A stretch of DNA of 64,000 nucleotides from Corticium candelabrum (GCF_963422355.1 NC_085100.1:5104568-5168567); one strand, 5' to 3'. Numbered from the stretch's first letter, positions 41,526 to 48,804 are shown. Program-made: numbers and translations. The notes: generated by a model not told the origin, from the letters alone.

Positions 41526-42297
41526 TGTGTGCTTGTCGTCTGTCATGATAATATATTTTAAAACTTTAAGGTCTACATCCACTATACCAAGAAGATTATA
41601 GCAACAATGTGTTTAATTTATGAGCTAAGACCATTATAAATATATTTTTCATCTTGAAAAACACTCTGTCTACCTGTCTGTCTGTCAAAACCATATACAA
41701 GGTTCTGGCTAGAACCAGTTTTACCGTCACCTTGCCTGTTTGGGAAGGTGCATTGACGGTTGAATGCCGTCATGTTTTTATGCTCAGTGCTGACAGGGAA
41801 AACGTGCAATGCATGCATGACTGAAGCTGTAGGCTTTACCTGCATGATTCTTGTAACATTTGAGTTATTTTGAGATTGAGGTAATCTAAATCGTAACCAA
41901 GAATGCTTTTTGTACATTTCTTCAGTATCTGTGCTTTAGGGTCGGAAATGTCTACAAATGCCAAAGGGGCATGGCCAAAACATTAATTTGGTTTGTGACA
42001 GTTGGTTGGGCTGCAACTCTAGTTAGAACCCTGCATCATGAATTCTTGTCATCAATAAATAGATTTATCAATAATTTTTGTCATACCAAGCTAAATCAGA
42101 ATTTAGTTGTTCGACCAATGCCATGAAACAGATTTAGGGTTGTTCAAAAGATGTAAATTTGTTGTCTCTTCATCAACAATTTTGACTTCAAGAATTGCAA
42201 GGTTAATGCAACAAAGGCTGTCTTTCAAACTGCCTGCAAAGCAGCCAGTTAAGGGTTTGCTTGCTATTTTATTGACATTAGCAATATTCGTTCACAC

Positions 42298-42382
<85 letters not shown>

Positions 42383-42581
42383 GGCAAATGGATAAGGAGC
42401 TTCCGTTAAACGGTAATGCTTCCCAGCCAGATGGCTGGGTTCCTGTGCACTAAGCAGGAGCTATGGGCCATGCTAAGCAATCTCCTGGAGCCTGGCCAGG
42501 TGCTCACAGGCAGGAGCACCGACTGCGACGCCAACTGTGGTGTGGGCTAATGAAGTCCCACCCGGACCCCAGTGGCTGATG

Positions 42582-42666
<85 letters not shown>

Positions 42667-45600
42667 ACCAACACCAACACCAACACCACCACACAAATTC
42701 TCAGCTCAACCATACTCAACTATGGGTTTAGGCCATGCAGAATAGAATGCCAAGTTTGCCAATATACTTAAATAGTGAGCTAGCTTAATCAACGTCGAGT
42801 AATTTCAATTCTTTTTGGTCAGTATATCCACCCAGCTTTATAGAGTTCCATGATATGGTTATCTTGGTGGTGCGTTCTACTGCGAAGTTATTTTCTTGAA
42901 GTTGATTGTCTGCTGTGCTTTCAACCGTGTCCTTTGCTGCCTCGCTATCTGTATTGATATAGCTGGAATATACACAGAAAGGGTTCAAGAACACTGGTAC
43001 ACAGCTGTTATGTATGGGCACAATGCTGAGTAATGTATGGACACAATGGACAATGATACTATATACGTGGACAGCAGAGAGAAGGAGAATTAATTAACAT
43101 ACTACCTGTATTTATGTATACTGTTATGCTGTTGGTAATTCACCAATTCTAGTAATGACACTGCTTTAAGTCCATGTTGTATACATTGTATATATACTAT
43201 GCCACATATGAAAGTATATACTGTTACACCACTATGTGTAATAGTACTACAATGGATACCACTTAATTAATTGGGTCATCATGCAATAGGGTCAGCCACT
43301 TCATATTGGAACTTTTGTTGAGATCAGAAGCAAGATAAAGATACACTAGTTTATGCAAAGTATTCTCCTTTTGTGGCAGCACTTTGTGTTATTAGAGCAT
43401 TGGCAGCGGACTGTTGTCTAATGTTGACAGGAATTTACAACTGCCATTGGTGAAAATGGTACAAGTCTACTGAAAAAATCCACTTTTATGGCAAGAATTG
43501 TCTCGATCAAATTGTCCATTGCTTGTGATAATGAGTCCAACAGATCATTTATCATTTATTCTGTTTGTACCAGGGTAGTAGCATAGATTTATTTCACTAT
43601 TCTGTGTTCTAGCTAGAGCAGTTTTGTTTGGTGTGAGTTTAGGCATATATTTATGAAAGTTCATAATTTGGGCCCTTATGTCAAATTTTACCAACAATGC
43701 TGCTTTTGCTTTGGCAAGATTTTTCTTCTTATTAGTGATGTTATTTGTTTTCACATCACAAGGATTGTTCTGATATATATCTCAAAATGTGTTCAACTTT
43801 TTAATATTGTTCACACGTATCACACTACATTTACTCGACGGCTCTGGAGAGGCTTTTGTGCTAATTAACTTTGGGCCAACAACTGAATCCGTAACAGGCT
43901 TTCCAATCCTGTTATTTTTTCTGTCACATCTTCCTGATTTACAAGCTACACTATACCCAGATAGCAGAATCGTTGACTTTGTGTTAGCAATTGCCATTAT
44001 ACGGATGTTAGCCTATATCATTGACACAGGCACTGATGACTTGGTCTTTTTTATACCCCTTTTGACACAATCTTTAATTTATTAAGCAAAGCATTCTGCA
44101 GACTGCTGTATAGACACAAGAAGGATCAAGACCTTGAAATGCCCAAATCATCTGCATATATACTTATGCTCCAATTTATGAATTTTTCCTTGAATCTATG
44201 GCTGCATGAGATCTGTATTTCATGTGCAGTTTGAATGGCACTTTTAATCGATCAGAGAAAGAGCTTCGAATTCATGATCGCAAATTGTTTTCTTCATGTA
44301 GATATCAAGAGAACAGGAGACAAGCAACAGCTTGGTTTACACTTGCATATAGTTATAGTTACTCAATCTGAAGACATTTCACATTGGTTTGCATGACACA
44401 TCCTGTATTATCATAGATATCAATTATTAGCCTAAGACTCTTTCTTCCACTCTGTAAAAACATTCAGCAGCAGTGCCATTTAGTTTATTTTGACAGCTGC
44501 TAGAATCTCTTTCTTAGACTTTGACAATTGGTTGAATCTTAATTTTGTCCAATTTTCTGCTTTTCTGTAAACTTTAGTGACTTATGTCAACTGGTTTAAT
44601 ATTAATTTTATTCAATTGTCTGATTTGAAATTTACCATGTCTCCGAAGTTTAATTCGTATGTCCTGTTGGCATGCCTTTGTAACCACACTTCATTCATTG
44701 TCTTGTTTCACCTGATGTTTCACTTGTTGACATACCTATAGTATTGATTTCTGGCTTCCATCCTATGCTGAGCTCTCACCCTAGCTAAATTACATTGCTA
44801 TTCAATCATGCTGTTGCAGAGTACTGTCTGTTATTCAGTTATTTTCTGGCTGGAGCTGGGGATAGGTGCTCTTTCACACTGTCACTCGCTGCTGGCTAAA
44901 TTCATTCCATGTCTGCCTTCTACATCAATAGCAAATGCAGTTCTCTGGTCGCCATGAATTGACAAGGCTCTCACAATGAGAATTTTGAACAAGAAAGTTT
45001 TTCAAAGCACCATTATTCATTTTAGGCATCTGAACTCTTTGCTGCATGAAATTGTAAAACTAACTGATTATCATCTTGTGATATGCATGATTTCAAGTCA
45101 GGACCACTCATCACTCTAATGCTGTGAATCATTCTCCTCCATAGACTGTCAGGTAAGAACATACTACTTCAAACTAGACCTTTGTACATTTGGAGGATAC
45201 CAAGAAACCGTGTGGATATTTTTGTGTTGAAACACAGTATTGTCAAATCATGGACTTCAGCAAAGTCTAGAGGTTTATTGTCATTATCAATTGATGAGTT
45301 GGCCAATCCAAATCTTTCAGTAACTGTGACGCTTGTTTTTCTGATTTAACATTGACATCATCAACAAATACAGTGAAAGGCCCAGTCTTGCATTGCTTCA
45401 TCCAGCTGTTGGTAACAGCTAAGTATCCTTGTCTTCTCCTACTCTGTTTCGTTGGACCAAAGCAATCATTACCCAGACACAAATTTATGACCTTTTTAGA
45501 AATAGGGTTAAACAACTTGATTGAAGTTTTAGCACTACTGGAAAGTACAAACAAATTTCTTTATGAACTCTCCAGACGCATGATCCTGAGAAATAGATCT

Positions 45601-46357
45601 TCAGGTTTGAAGTCTTATACAAACCATTGACTCGGCTCCAGGCAAATTAGCTTTAATCGCTCGACACAAAGTCATTCCTTTTTGCTGTAACTGAGAATAT
45701 GTTTTCTTCCAATACCTTTAAGTGATCAACAATTTCAAGTATATACCAATATTGAGAATTTCCGCTGTATTTCACAAATTTTGCCAAATGAATTTTTGAC
45801 AATAAACACAAACGCATTCTACGGGAAGAGGGAACTGTTCACATTAATTTGTAGATGATGAAGGGTTGCTCACAGTAACTTTCAGTGAAGAATGGTCTGT
45901 TCTCATGTGATTTTGGTGTAGAATTGGCAGAGGTCAGCTAGACCGCTAACACAGTCACCAGTTACTGGATAGATTGACCAGCAACTACTATAGAAAGAAC
46001 TTGATAGGAGCAGTCAAATATCTCATGGTGCATGACTCCTGAATGTTCACGCATCCCTTTGATCCTTAATTAATTGTGTTTCCTCTAGATCTAAGGGGTG
46101 TCCTGTCTCACTCCTTGCATCGCCTGCTCTTTTAAATTTCTAAGCATCAATTCTATTGTTTCAGACACGAGGTATTCAGCCACTTGTAGCAACACCTAAT
46201 TCAAGTGATCAGTTGCTAAGCTGACACACTCTAGCCTTTCACCATCTTCAGCTTGCTGAAGGCTGAAGTAGCAAGTATCTTAGCAAGTAGCAAGTATCTT
46301 AGCAAGTAGCAAGTATTCTAACACTTGTAAGGAGCATATAACTACAATAGAGTACAA

Positions 46358-46439
<82 letters not shown>

Positions 46440-47796
46440 GGGTAGGGTCATGCTATGAGAACCTAGGGCATACAAGTTCTCTAGCCTTAGCAGGATTTGT
46501 GTCATATGTTGACTTTGCATTCGCACAACTGGTCATTTACTGTCTTAAATGTTTGTATTAAACATTTTTGGCTTGCTGAAGTTCTCACTGATTTAACAAA
46601 TGTATAGCGTAGCCTTCAAGAATCTGTTTTGTTTTAGAAGATCAAGCATCTTACTTGTTGTGTGTCCGGATTTTAATGGGTTTAATAACCAATTTTTTAT
46701 GATTAGTTCCTTTGCTGTAATGTCTAGGCAACACTTTGTTGTTAGTCATAAAATACCCAAGTTTAGCTTGAAGGTAAGCTTGTTATTTTGCTTGTGCAGT
46801 AAGACTTCACAAGAACGTTTTTGCTGGACATTTGAGCTTTTGAGACATTTGCTTACTCTTGTATACGATGCTTATTGTTGAATTGATTGATGAATTGCTG
46901 CTTACACGATTGTACAAAAACATGGTTGTCTGGTATAAAATTCAGTTTGTGGTATATGTTACAGAGAAGAAAGCAGTGTGGGTGACAAAGTGTTGTCACA
47001 ACTTCTTACTGAAATGGATGGAATTGAACAGTTGCAGGATGTGACTGTTTTAGCTGCAACAAACCGCCCTGATATGATTGATAAAGTACAACAGTGGCAT
47101 CTTTCTGACATTTGATTTACTGACTGGAGATTTTGGTTTATAGGCTTTGATGCGTCCTGGTCGACTAGATCATGTAGTGTATGTGCCATTACCTGACTTA
47201 GAAACTAGAAAAGCAATCTATGAAGTACAAAAGACAACATATTGTTTTTAGATTCTAATATTGAATGCTTTGTTTGCTGTTTAGATTCAGTTTAGACAAA
47301 TTCCTACTGCTGATGATGTAGATGCTATGCAATTAGCGATGTTGACTGAAGGTTTTTCTGGAGCAGAAGTAAAATATGATTTTTACAAACAGACAAACAG
47401 GCAGACACAGCCAGACAGATACAGACAATTGATTGAAACAGTGGTACTGGTCAATGCACATTACTTTGCATCAATTCGTACAAACTGTTGTCTCTGAACT
47501 AACTTTGATGCTCGCTATTTGCAATGGCAATCTGTCAGAATTACCTTAAGCCTATTACGTCATCCAGCACCTCTGTTGCCTTGTGATGCTTGATGCTTTG
47601 TTGTTGGTGCTTCTAACAGGTTGTAGCTGTGTGTCGTGAAGCTGCTCTGTTTGCCATGAGAGAGAATATAGATAGTCAACATGTAACAAATGATCATTTC
47701 CAACAAGCTCTAACAGTCATAAAGCCGCAGACACCTTTCTCTGCTACACAAAAGTATGAAGAATTCGAAAGGACTGGTGGTGTGATGTCTTCATAG
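5722..47796 (+). CDS. AFG2A: AFG2A (SPATA5)-type AAA+ ATPase, 19 exons over 42 kb
   Basis: Type II double-AAA ATPase of the Cdc48/VCP-like AFG2 family. Known members release recycling factors from pre-60S ribosomes in the cytoplasm and form a complex with the AFG2B/CINP/C1orf109 partners. Exons: 5722-5905, 12258-12375, 12435-12493, 14026-14556, 14917-15046, 15341-15397, 15452-15575, 23843-23974, 24048-24165, 24227-24276, 24342-24458, 24520-24603, 28425-28550, 28606-28659, 37443-37522, 46965-47085, 47144-47224, 47285-47368, 47620-47796. They total 2427 nt (808 codons plus stop) and all phases agree. D1 has Walker A GLPGTGKT, Walker B IIFIDEID and the RRPGRFD arginine finger. D2 has GPPGCSKT, the Cys-Ser variant typical of AFG2A, then IVFFDEID and MRPGRLD. 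The N-terminal exon is missing or uncertain; the human protein is about 890 residues. A possible poly(A) signal ATTAAA lies at 47843. Five introns of 6-9 kb are filled with mobile elements. Confidence 0.93.
6548..8080. mobile_element. TTAA-flanked DNA transposon with about 175-bp inverted repeats
   Basis: TTAA at 6544-6547 and 8081-8084. The left end AGGGTAACTGCAATGCAAAA and the reversed right end AAGGTAACTGCAACGCAAAA match. Homology continues inward for about 175 bp, to 6725 and 7905, including GTCAAAGTTGCTTC and CGTGGTGTAGTGTACACGTC (GTGTGGTGTACATGTC on the other arm). The interior at 6790-6960 reads [18 protein letters not shown] and then a AIRP.RFEL-like motif, hinting at a decayed coding region. 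TTAA targets fit Kolobok or piggyBac; the AGGG ends favour Kolobok. It lies in an AFG2A intron. Confidence 0.85.
8277..10975 (-). mobile_element. Antisense Ty3/Gypsy pol relic
   Basis: From 10975 downward: a pre-RT region ([17 protein letters not shown]), RT N-half ([20 protein letters not shown] then [10 protein letters not shown]), the RT catalytic segment at 10398-10210 with QMDDILVSG (Gln in place of Tyr/Phe), the RNase H end ([17 protein letters not shown]), an integrase zinc region ([10 protein letters not shown] at 9239-9033), and a C-terminal region (8627-8277). Gag and LTRs were not recognised. Frames are broken between blocks. Within the 6.4-kb AFG2A intron 5906-12257. Confidence 0.85.
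10976..11396. other. Intronic stretch, nothing recognised
   Basis: AT-rich intron DNA between the Gypsy relic and a MITE. No ORF or repeat stood out. Confidence 0.5.
11397..11915. mobile_element. MITE, 519 bp, TA target duplication
   Basis: The left end CTCTCTGTTCGCGTTGACTT and the reversed right end CTCTCTGTTCGCGTTGACTC differ at one base and both continue TGCGCT. TA flanks at 11395-11396 and 11916-11917. No coding capacity. Confidence 0.9.
12258..12375 (+). CDS. AFG2A: AFG2A exon, N-domain part 2
   Basis: Reads [20 protein letters not shown], a second 'V..GD.V' strand pattern of the N-domain. Acceptor TTTTGTAG, donor GTCAGT. Enters in phase 1 and leaves in phase 2, matching both neighbours. 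Confidence 0.8.
12435..12493 (+). CDS. AFG2A: AFG2A exon, N-domain part 3
   Basis: A 59-nt exon after a 59-bp intron. Reads [19 protein letters not shown]. Acceptor CTTTTCTAG, donor GTGACT, ends in phase 1. Confidence 0.75.
12590..13299. mobile_element. MITE, 710 bp, TA target duplication, long TIRs
   Basis: The left end starts CACCATTTCTTACAGGTCAG, then ACTTGTCAC and TTTTATTCTGTCAAATCAAG. The right end, reversed, gives CACCATTTACAGGTCAAAAT, then CTTGTCAC and TTCTATTCTGTCAAATC. TIRs about 65-70 bp. TA at 12588-12589 and 13300-13301. It fills most of the 12494-14025 intron. The interior is rich in AAATTTGAT/ATCAAATT words. Confidence 0.85.
13542..13800. other. GC-richer intronic patch
   Basis: A 78-codon minus-strand frame (13778-13542) includes [11 protein letters not shown], but no family is recognised and no splice context supports it. 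Higher CpG content than its surroundings suggests a recent insertion. Confidence 0.25.
14026..14556 (+). CDS. AFG2A: AFG2A exon, N-domain end, linker and D1 start
   Basis: The largest exon (531 nt). It begins [20 protein letters not shown] (end of the N-domain), runs through a Ser/Glu/Asp-rich linker with a short NDCGSK duplication, and ends with [20 protein letters not shown], the classic 'IGG' entry into AAA D1. Donor GTAAAG, phase 1. Confidence 0.9.
14917..15046 (+). CDS. AFG2A: AFG2A exon, D1 Walker A
   Basis: Reads [20 protein letters not shown]. Walker A is GLPGTGKT, where most family members have GPPGTGKT, so this Pro-to-Leu change is a small oddity. Exon-intron phases are consistent. 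Confidence 0.95.
15341..15397 (+). CDS. AFG2A: AFG2A exon, D1 pore-loop/sensor region
   Basis: Small exon reading [18 protein letters not shown], followed by a 54-bp intron. It matches the conserved 'F/YxGE(T/S)E' block of D1. Confidence 0.92.
15452..15575 (+). CDS. AFG2A: AFG2A exon, D1 Walker B
   Basis: Reads [18 protein letters not shown] then [18 protein letters not shown]: Walker B with the catalytic Glu, followed by the conserved helix. Donor GTACCT opens an 8.3-kb intron holding two antisense Gypsy relics. Confidence 0.95.
15576..16770. other. AFG2A intron, AT-rich, no gene seen
   Basis: The 5' part of the 8.3-kb intron. Only short shadow ORFs and T-rich stretches are visible; no domain can be recognised. 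Confidence 0.5.
16771..20796 (-). mobile_element. Ty3/Gypsy retrotransposon relic, gag-pol order preserved
   Basis: Antisense to AFG2A. From 20796 downward come gag (capsid-like, [17 protein letters not shown]), a zinc knuckle near 20090-20030, a protease with VDSASP (usual DSG changed), RT with YLDD at about 18942-18953, an RNase H region at 18585-18114, and a good integrase at 17952-17287. The integrase has H2C2-like zinc residues, IDFCGPF, SDNDPQF and NGEAERL, so all three DDE residues are present. Frameshifts separate most domains. A purine run followed by a TG start at 16771 (minus strand) marks a likely 3' LTR start; no matching 5' LTR was seen near 20830-20910. Confidence 0.88.
20914..23640 (-). 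mobile_element. Second antisense Ty3/Gypsy relic in the same intron
   Basis: From high to low coordinates: a protease/linker region (23620-23345), RT pieces (about 23000-22300), an RNase H/connection region (22091-21702), and an integrase (21625-21281) starting HLDFAGPF. The second catalytic Asp is readable (MDNGPTF) but in another frame, so the core is broken. It lies head to tail behind the 16771-20796 element with only about 120 bp between. The sequences differ, so it is a separate lineage rather than a duplicate. No LTR pair was recognised. Confidence 0.82.
23843..23974 (+). CDS. AFG2A: AFG2A exon, D1 sensor 1 and arginine finger
   Basis: Reads [18 protein letters not shown] then [12 protein letters not shown]. 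It contains the sensor-1 Asn and the arginine finger. 44 whole codons, phase 0 both sides. Confidence 0.95.
24048..24165 (+). CDS. AFG2A: AFG2A exon, D1 lid
   Basis: Reads [20 protein letters not shown], the C-terminal helical lid with the sensor-2 'GxxGAD' motif. Ends in phase 1. Confidence 0.93.
24227..24276 (+). CDS. AFG2A: AFG2A exon, D1 lid end
   Basis: A 50-nt exon reading [17 protein letters not shown]. The donor was placed at GTAGGT (24277) because using the later GT would create an in-frame stop after joining. Confidence 0.85.
24342..24458 (+). CDS. AFG2A: AFG2A exon, D1-D2 linker
   Basis: Reads [19 protein letters not shown] then VVDVPK, the family-typical 'RPSAMRE' linker between the two ATPase domains. 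39 codons. Confidence 0.93.
24520..24603 (+). CDS. AFG2A: AFG2A exon, D2 entry
   Basis: Reads [20 protein letters not shown] then EWPLKH, the 'W.D.GG' entry of the D2 AAA domain. Followed by a 3.8-kb intron. Confidence 0.94.
24604..28424. other. AFG2A intron, AT-rich, one long (CA)n
   Basis: 3.8 kb without a recognisable gene or transposon domain. The only clear structure is the dinucleotide tract at 27511-27590, running into a CG/CA mixture to about 27619. Confidence 0.5.
27511..27619. repeat. (CA)n microsatellite with GC-rich tail
   Basis: About 40 uninterrupted CA units, then alternating CGCGCGTGCACGCG. Pure alternating purine-pyrimidine sequence. Confidence 0.98.
28425..28550 (+). CDS. 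AFG2A: AFG2A exon, D2 Walker A
   Basis: Reads [20 protein letters not shown] then [18 protein letters not shown]. The GPPGCSKT P-loop is a hallmark of the AFG2A branch. Confidence 0.96.
28606..28659 (+). CDS. AFG2A: AFG2A exon, D2 pore region
   Basis: Exactly 18 codons, reading [18 protein letters not shown]. Flanked by a 55-bp intron upstream and an 8.8-kb intron downstream that contains a tetraspanin gene. Confidence 0.95.
28703..32046. mobile_element. Large fold-back (long inverted repeat) element with recurrent motif
   Basis: The left arm (28703-28740, then 29120-29990 after an apparent 380-bp insertion) is the reverse complement of the right arm (about 31290-32046). Aligned stretches such as the 29140-29260 / 31905-32010 pair and the 29640-29760 / 31380-31500 pair agree at roughly 75-85% by eye. 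The ends read TAGAGTCCCGGATCTGATCT (left) and, reversed, TAGATTCCTGGATCTAATCT (right). The arms carry at least a dozen copies of ATCTCRGTCA (or its complement TGACYGAGAT), irregularly spaced. No transposase ORF was found in the loop. Class unknown; sub-terminal motif arrays usually mark transposase-binding sites. Confidence 0.8.
33718..34215. repeat. Inverted repeat with outer dispersed direct repeat
   Basis: 33820-33905 and 34066-34155 are inverted copies: AGTAGAAGCCATGGAATTCC on the left, GGAATTCCATGGCTTCTACC on the right, then the GTACAAAGGCAC block in both. Outside them, AATGAAGAAGCACT starts near 33718 and 34174 in direct orientation. A related sequence recurs at 48988, so this is part of a dispersed family. 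Confidence 0.6.
34300..36476. promoter_or_regulatory. CpG-rich region upstream of the tetraspanin gene
   Basis: CpG dinucleotides are much denser here than in the surrounding AT-rich, CpG-poor intron. Examples are the ACGCGTTACACGCG stretch near 34350 and 36360-36450. It lies directly upstream of the tetraspanin ATG, so it probably holds that gene's promoter. No TATA box was convincingly identified. Contains repeats (35041-35334, 35703 onward). Confidence 0.45.
35054..35334. repeat. Minisatellite, 18-bp unit GTGAACAGAATAGTCCCC
   Basis: From 35138 to 35334 there are about nine units of GTGAACAGAATAGTCCCC with variants (AGGATAG, AAGATAG, GAGCAAATAT in two units) and one break near 35177-35198. 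Just upstream, a 17-bp TCCTAGGCGTTCGTGCC is tandemly doubled at about 35054-35088. Confidence 0.9.
36477..37211 (+). CDS. Tetraspanin, single-exon, nested in an AFG2A intron
   Basis: 244 residues, a normal tetraspanin length. These proteins organise membrane microdomains. There are four hydrophobic segments: about residues 12-35, 51-72, 80-103 and 210-235. The small loop lies between TM1 and TM2, and [10 protein letters not shown] follows TM2. The large extracellular loop (about 104-209) carries the CCG signature ([12 protein letters not shown]), [10 protein letters not shown] and GCYE, six cysteines in all. The ATG at 36477 was chosen because the first TM starts 11 residues later and the upstream frame has no other Met. 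It is uninterrupted, although most animal tetraspanins have several introns. The stop lies 231 bp before the next AFG2A exon. No clear AATAAA follows. A specific paralogue could not be assigned. Confidence 0.93.
   Translation: MAVEGCSKCLKWLLFVFNIIFFAIGVIVLGLGAWLYVEFDSFLDDLAGVKYLNGPILLMVVGSIITLIAFLGCCGACMENKIMLYLFGILMIVTFALELVGGILAYVNDYDEELKATLYTTLPTYSNNSVIKDAWNTAQKNLDCCGVENYTDWQAYLGPQRVPSSCCKTDPCTIAGGPDGIVNLQLLADLPINTIGCYEEVKSKFEGNTVAVAAVGISFAVVQLLGIIFAFVVGCNIESSPEVV
37443..37522 (+). CDS. AFG2A: AFG2A exon, D2 Walker B
   Basis: Reads [20 protein letters not shown] then IATHRG. It carries the D2 catalytic Glu. Ends in phase 2 before a 9.4-kb intron with the pogo-like element. Confidence 0.95.
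37638..37745. repeat. Dispersed repeat and short hairpin
   Basis: 37638-37680 (CCTCGCGTTGGTGAGT, then AACACGTCGCAA) recurs with few changes at 63017-63061. It is followed at 37685-37745 by a palindrome with arms ACTCGACCCAGTCTCT and AGAGACTGGGTCGAGT; the left arm also resembles 35931-35960. Confidence 0.7.
37764..40981 (-). mobile_element. Complete pogo/Tigger-like DNA transposon
   Basis: The terminal inverted repeats read GGGTAGGGGAGCCTAATTGG at 37764 and, reversed from 40981, GGGTAAGGGCGCCTAATTGG; both continue with GAACGCCTAC. Each end is flanked by TA (37762-37763 and 40982-40983), the target duplication of the Tc1/mariner-pogo group. Internal copies of CCTAATTGGGAACG occur near 37984 and, reversed, near 40750. 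The element holds one intact transposase ORF and sits antisense in the AFG2A intron. Near-perfect TIR agreement over 30 bp and the open ORF suggest fairly recent insertion. Confidence 0.92.
38441..40093 (-). CDS. Pogo-like transposase with C-terminal PHD-like finger
   Basis: 550 residues, uninterrupted. Residues 8-45 form a Pipsqueak/CENP-B-type helix-turn-helix ([20 protein letters not shown]). A second HTH region with the typical [13 protein letters not shown] block follows at about 105-130. The DDE_1 catalytic core shows [19 protein letters not shown] and [12 protein letters not shown], giving three Asp with 35 residues between the last two. A basic stretch ([14 protein letters not shown]) precedes a PHD-like finger near the end: CQGC, CDKC, HCHC and WMRPEC. 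In the last pair the first Cys (expected W-x-C-P-x-C) is Arg, so zinc ligation is probably impaired. It encodes element mobilisation; domestication is possible but unsupported because intact TIRs flank it. Confidence 0.92.
   Translation of the reverse strand: MAGERNSVRAYAPDTIKQAIEYVEVQGLSYRQASARAGCAATTLFKQKHQRVKYTSVGRPTALTPLEEKVIARCITSLGSFGHPPTRDMVGSVIKKYFDDSGMQNPFPSGFPGKKWWKNFFTRWPSLSERKPEHLTIQRAKAGSTEVVDKFFSNLEKILQEEGLLTLPYSELGRRLWNCDETGLCTSVTSKKVIVRKGQKDVYETGTGSGRDNITVLACGSAIGERVLPYVVYKAKTTNPSWMEGGPHGCMFSVSNSGWMESTQFSEWFIQMFLPATKLLRLTAPVVLLLDGHGSHVTLELVTEAAKQNTIIICLPPHTTHILQPLDVSVFKSVKHVWARLLKEFKSEKFEAVVSKRSFPSLLSQLWKETFFPEHLVSGFHATGIHPLNRSIIREDKLKPSEAYSGTSIEQPLSATPVTERVTGIFKKHFQTIQETKANVKGSRLQPGYYGEALTSEAAIERLKQREMQKSKAKSKSKQQVKKTVAKSPHIDQSESTCQGCGAHYDKDTKQEQKNWIGCDKCWRWYHCHCANLSTYPDLEQLWMRPECSH
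41471..41523. repeat. (GT)n microsatellite
   Basis: About 25 GT units with one GTAT interruption. Confidence 0.97.
42296..42665. repeat. 5'-truncated tRNA-SINE piece between two (CA)n tracts
   Basis: (CA)n at 42296-42382 and 42583-42665 bracket about 200 bp (42383-42582). That core matches 58790-58980, for example CAATCTCCTGGAGC, GCCAACTGTGGTGTG and GACCCCAGTGG. It is the 3' half of a SINE family whose tRNA-like head is seen at 59120-59195. The head is missing in this copy. Confidence 0.75.
44640..45554 (-). mobile_element. Possible retroelement scrap, very degraded
   Basis: On the minus strand near 44950 one can read [17 protein letters not shown], reminiscent of the second-Asp region of integrases, and further on NFGDMV as in integrase C-terminal regions. 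Stops and frame changes are frequent. This could be chance. Confidence 0.25.
46362..46437. repeat. (GT)n microsatellite
   Basis: About 38 uninterrupted GT units. A nearby imperfect triplication of AGTAGCAAGTATCTTAGCA precedes it at 46268-46318. Confidence 0.97.
46965..47085 (+). CDS. AFG2A: AFG2A exon, D2 sensor 1
   Basis: Reads [20 protein letters not shown] then [15 protein letters not shown]. Contains the second region of homology with the sensor-1 Asn. The phase-2 start joins the previous exon's AG to give Arg. Confidence 0.96.
47144..47224 (+). CDS. AFG2A: AFG2A exon, D2 arginine finger
   Basis: Reads [20 protein letters not shown] then TRKAIYE. 27 codons; introns of 58 and 60 bp either side. 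Confidence 0.96.
47285..47368 (+). CDS. AFG2A: AFG2A exon, D2 lid
   Basis: 28 codons reading [20 protein letters not shown] then GAE, the D2 helical lid and sensor-2 region. Confidence 0.95.
47620..47796 (+). CDS. AFG2A: AFG2A terminal exon
   Basis: Reads [20 protein letters not shown] and ends GGVMSS with stop TAG. The [14 protein letters not shown] block matches the conserved C-terminal helix of the family. ATTAAA at 47843-47848 is the likely poly(A) signal. Confidence 0.95.
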   Translation, partial: VVAVCREAALFAMRENIDSQHVTNDHFQQALTVIKPQTPFSATQKYEEFERTGGVMSS

Positions 47797-48050
47797 TAGT
47801 GTTGACAATGTTGTATACGTAATACATGTGTTACACTATAACATTAAATATTCAGTTGTCAATCTTTCCACCTTGCCAACAAAGACAGGATGCAAATCAA
47901 TGCTTGATTGATTTCCAGCTGCCTTAATTTTCTGATACATGTTACTTCAATTATCCTAGGTTGTGTACATACAGTTATTGTATATCAGCTGAATCTTAGA
48001 CAATTTAATGCTACCAATTAAACTGTGACAAAGTGGACAAATAAATCTAA

Positions 48051-48236
48051 AGCCCGGTTCACAGTATTGACGCTGACGGTCAGCTGAGCGTCAACATCAA
48101 AGACACTGCCTTGACGCAAGTGGCATCCTTTGATGTTGACACTGACGCTGACGCTGGAATAGGATTCATTTCTATTCCAGCGTTAGCATTAGCGTCAACG
48201 TCGGCATGGCGTCAGCGTCGTACTGTGAACCAGGCT
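48051..48236. mobile_element. PIF/Harbinger-type MITE, 186 bp, TAA target duplication
   Basis: The ends read AGCCCGGTTCACAGTA and, reversed, AGCCTGGTTCACAGTA. TAA flanks both sides (48048-48050 and 48237-48239), the three-base duplication of PIF/Harbinger. The interior is almost wholly self-complementary and rich in TGACGC repeats, centred near 48170. It lies about 250 bp past the AFG2A stop. Confidence 0.88.
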
Positions 48237-48406
48237 TAACCATTCATCACTATATAATTATTGTTTCAATTATTTAGTTGCCAAAATAAATATTAAAACG
48301 TTACATCTTAATATGTAGAGACATAATCAGTGATGTGTACGCATTGCTTACATAAATACTGTCTTATATGACATTGCTGATGTTTCTGTTCATACTATGA
48401 GAAAGA

Positions 48407-48725
48407 TCAACAAAATCCTTCTTGAGCTTTCACTGTAACTCTGCAGCCATCTTGGTTGGGCATAAACTCCAGCAATTGAGCATCAGGAATGCAAAGATGT
48501 GCCAAAACTTCAATGCCTAATAATAATACAAGAACAATTGAAAATGTTGAAGCACTACAATGCGTGTACTTCATACTTCAATACCCTGTGTGCCATAGCT
48601 ATGCAGCTTGATTCACGCCCACCATATTAAACATACAGGACATTTATTGGTCACGTGTTATGCGGTTGTACTGACAGCAGGTCGGTCGTACAGTACCACG
48701 AGGTGTTACTATATAGATAAGACTG

Positions 48726-48804
<79 letters not shown>

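Larger units (their letters stand above)
40982..46964. other. Rest of the AFG2A D2 intron: microsatellites, SINE piece, scraps
   Basis: Apart from the separately listed microsatellites and SINE fragment this intron has no recognised gene. A minus-strand stretch around 44640-45554 has retroelement-like wording (a reading with IHGDQ at about 44950, a GDMV near 44655, and a 95-codon open frame at 45554-45267), but no domain is secure. Confidence 0.35.

Noticed and set aside
42473..42731. Long ORFs of repeated Cys-Val or His-Thr around (CA)n tracts (also 46364, 48608, 59114, 59574, 61459)
   Set aside because: Translations of dinucleotide repeats; not evidence of coding.
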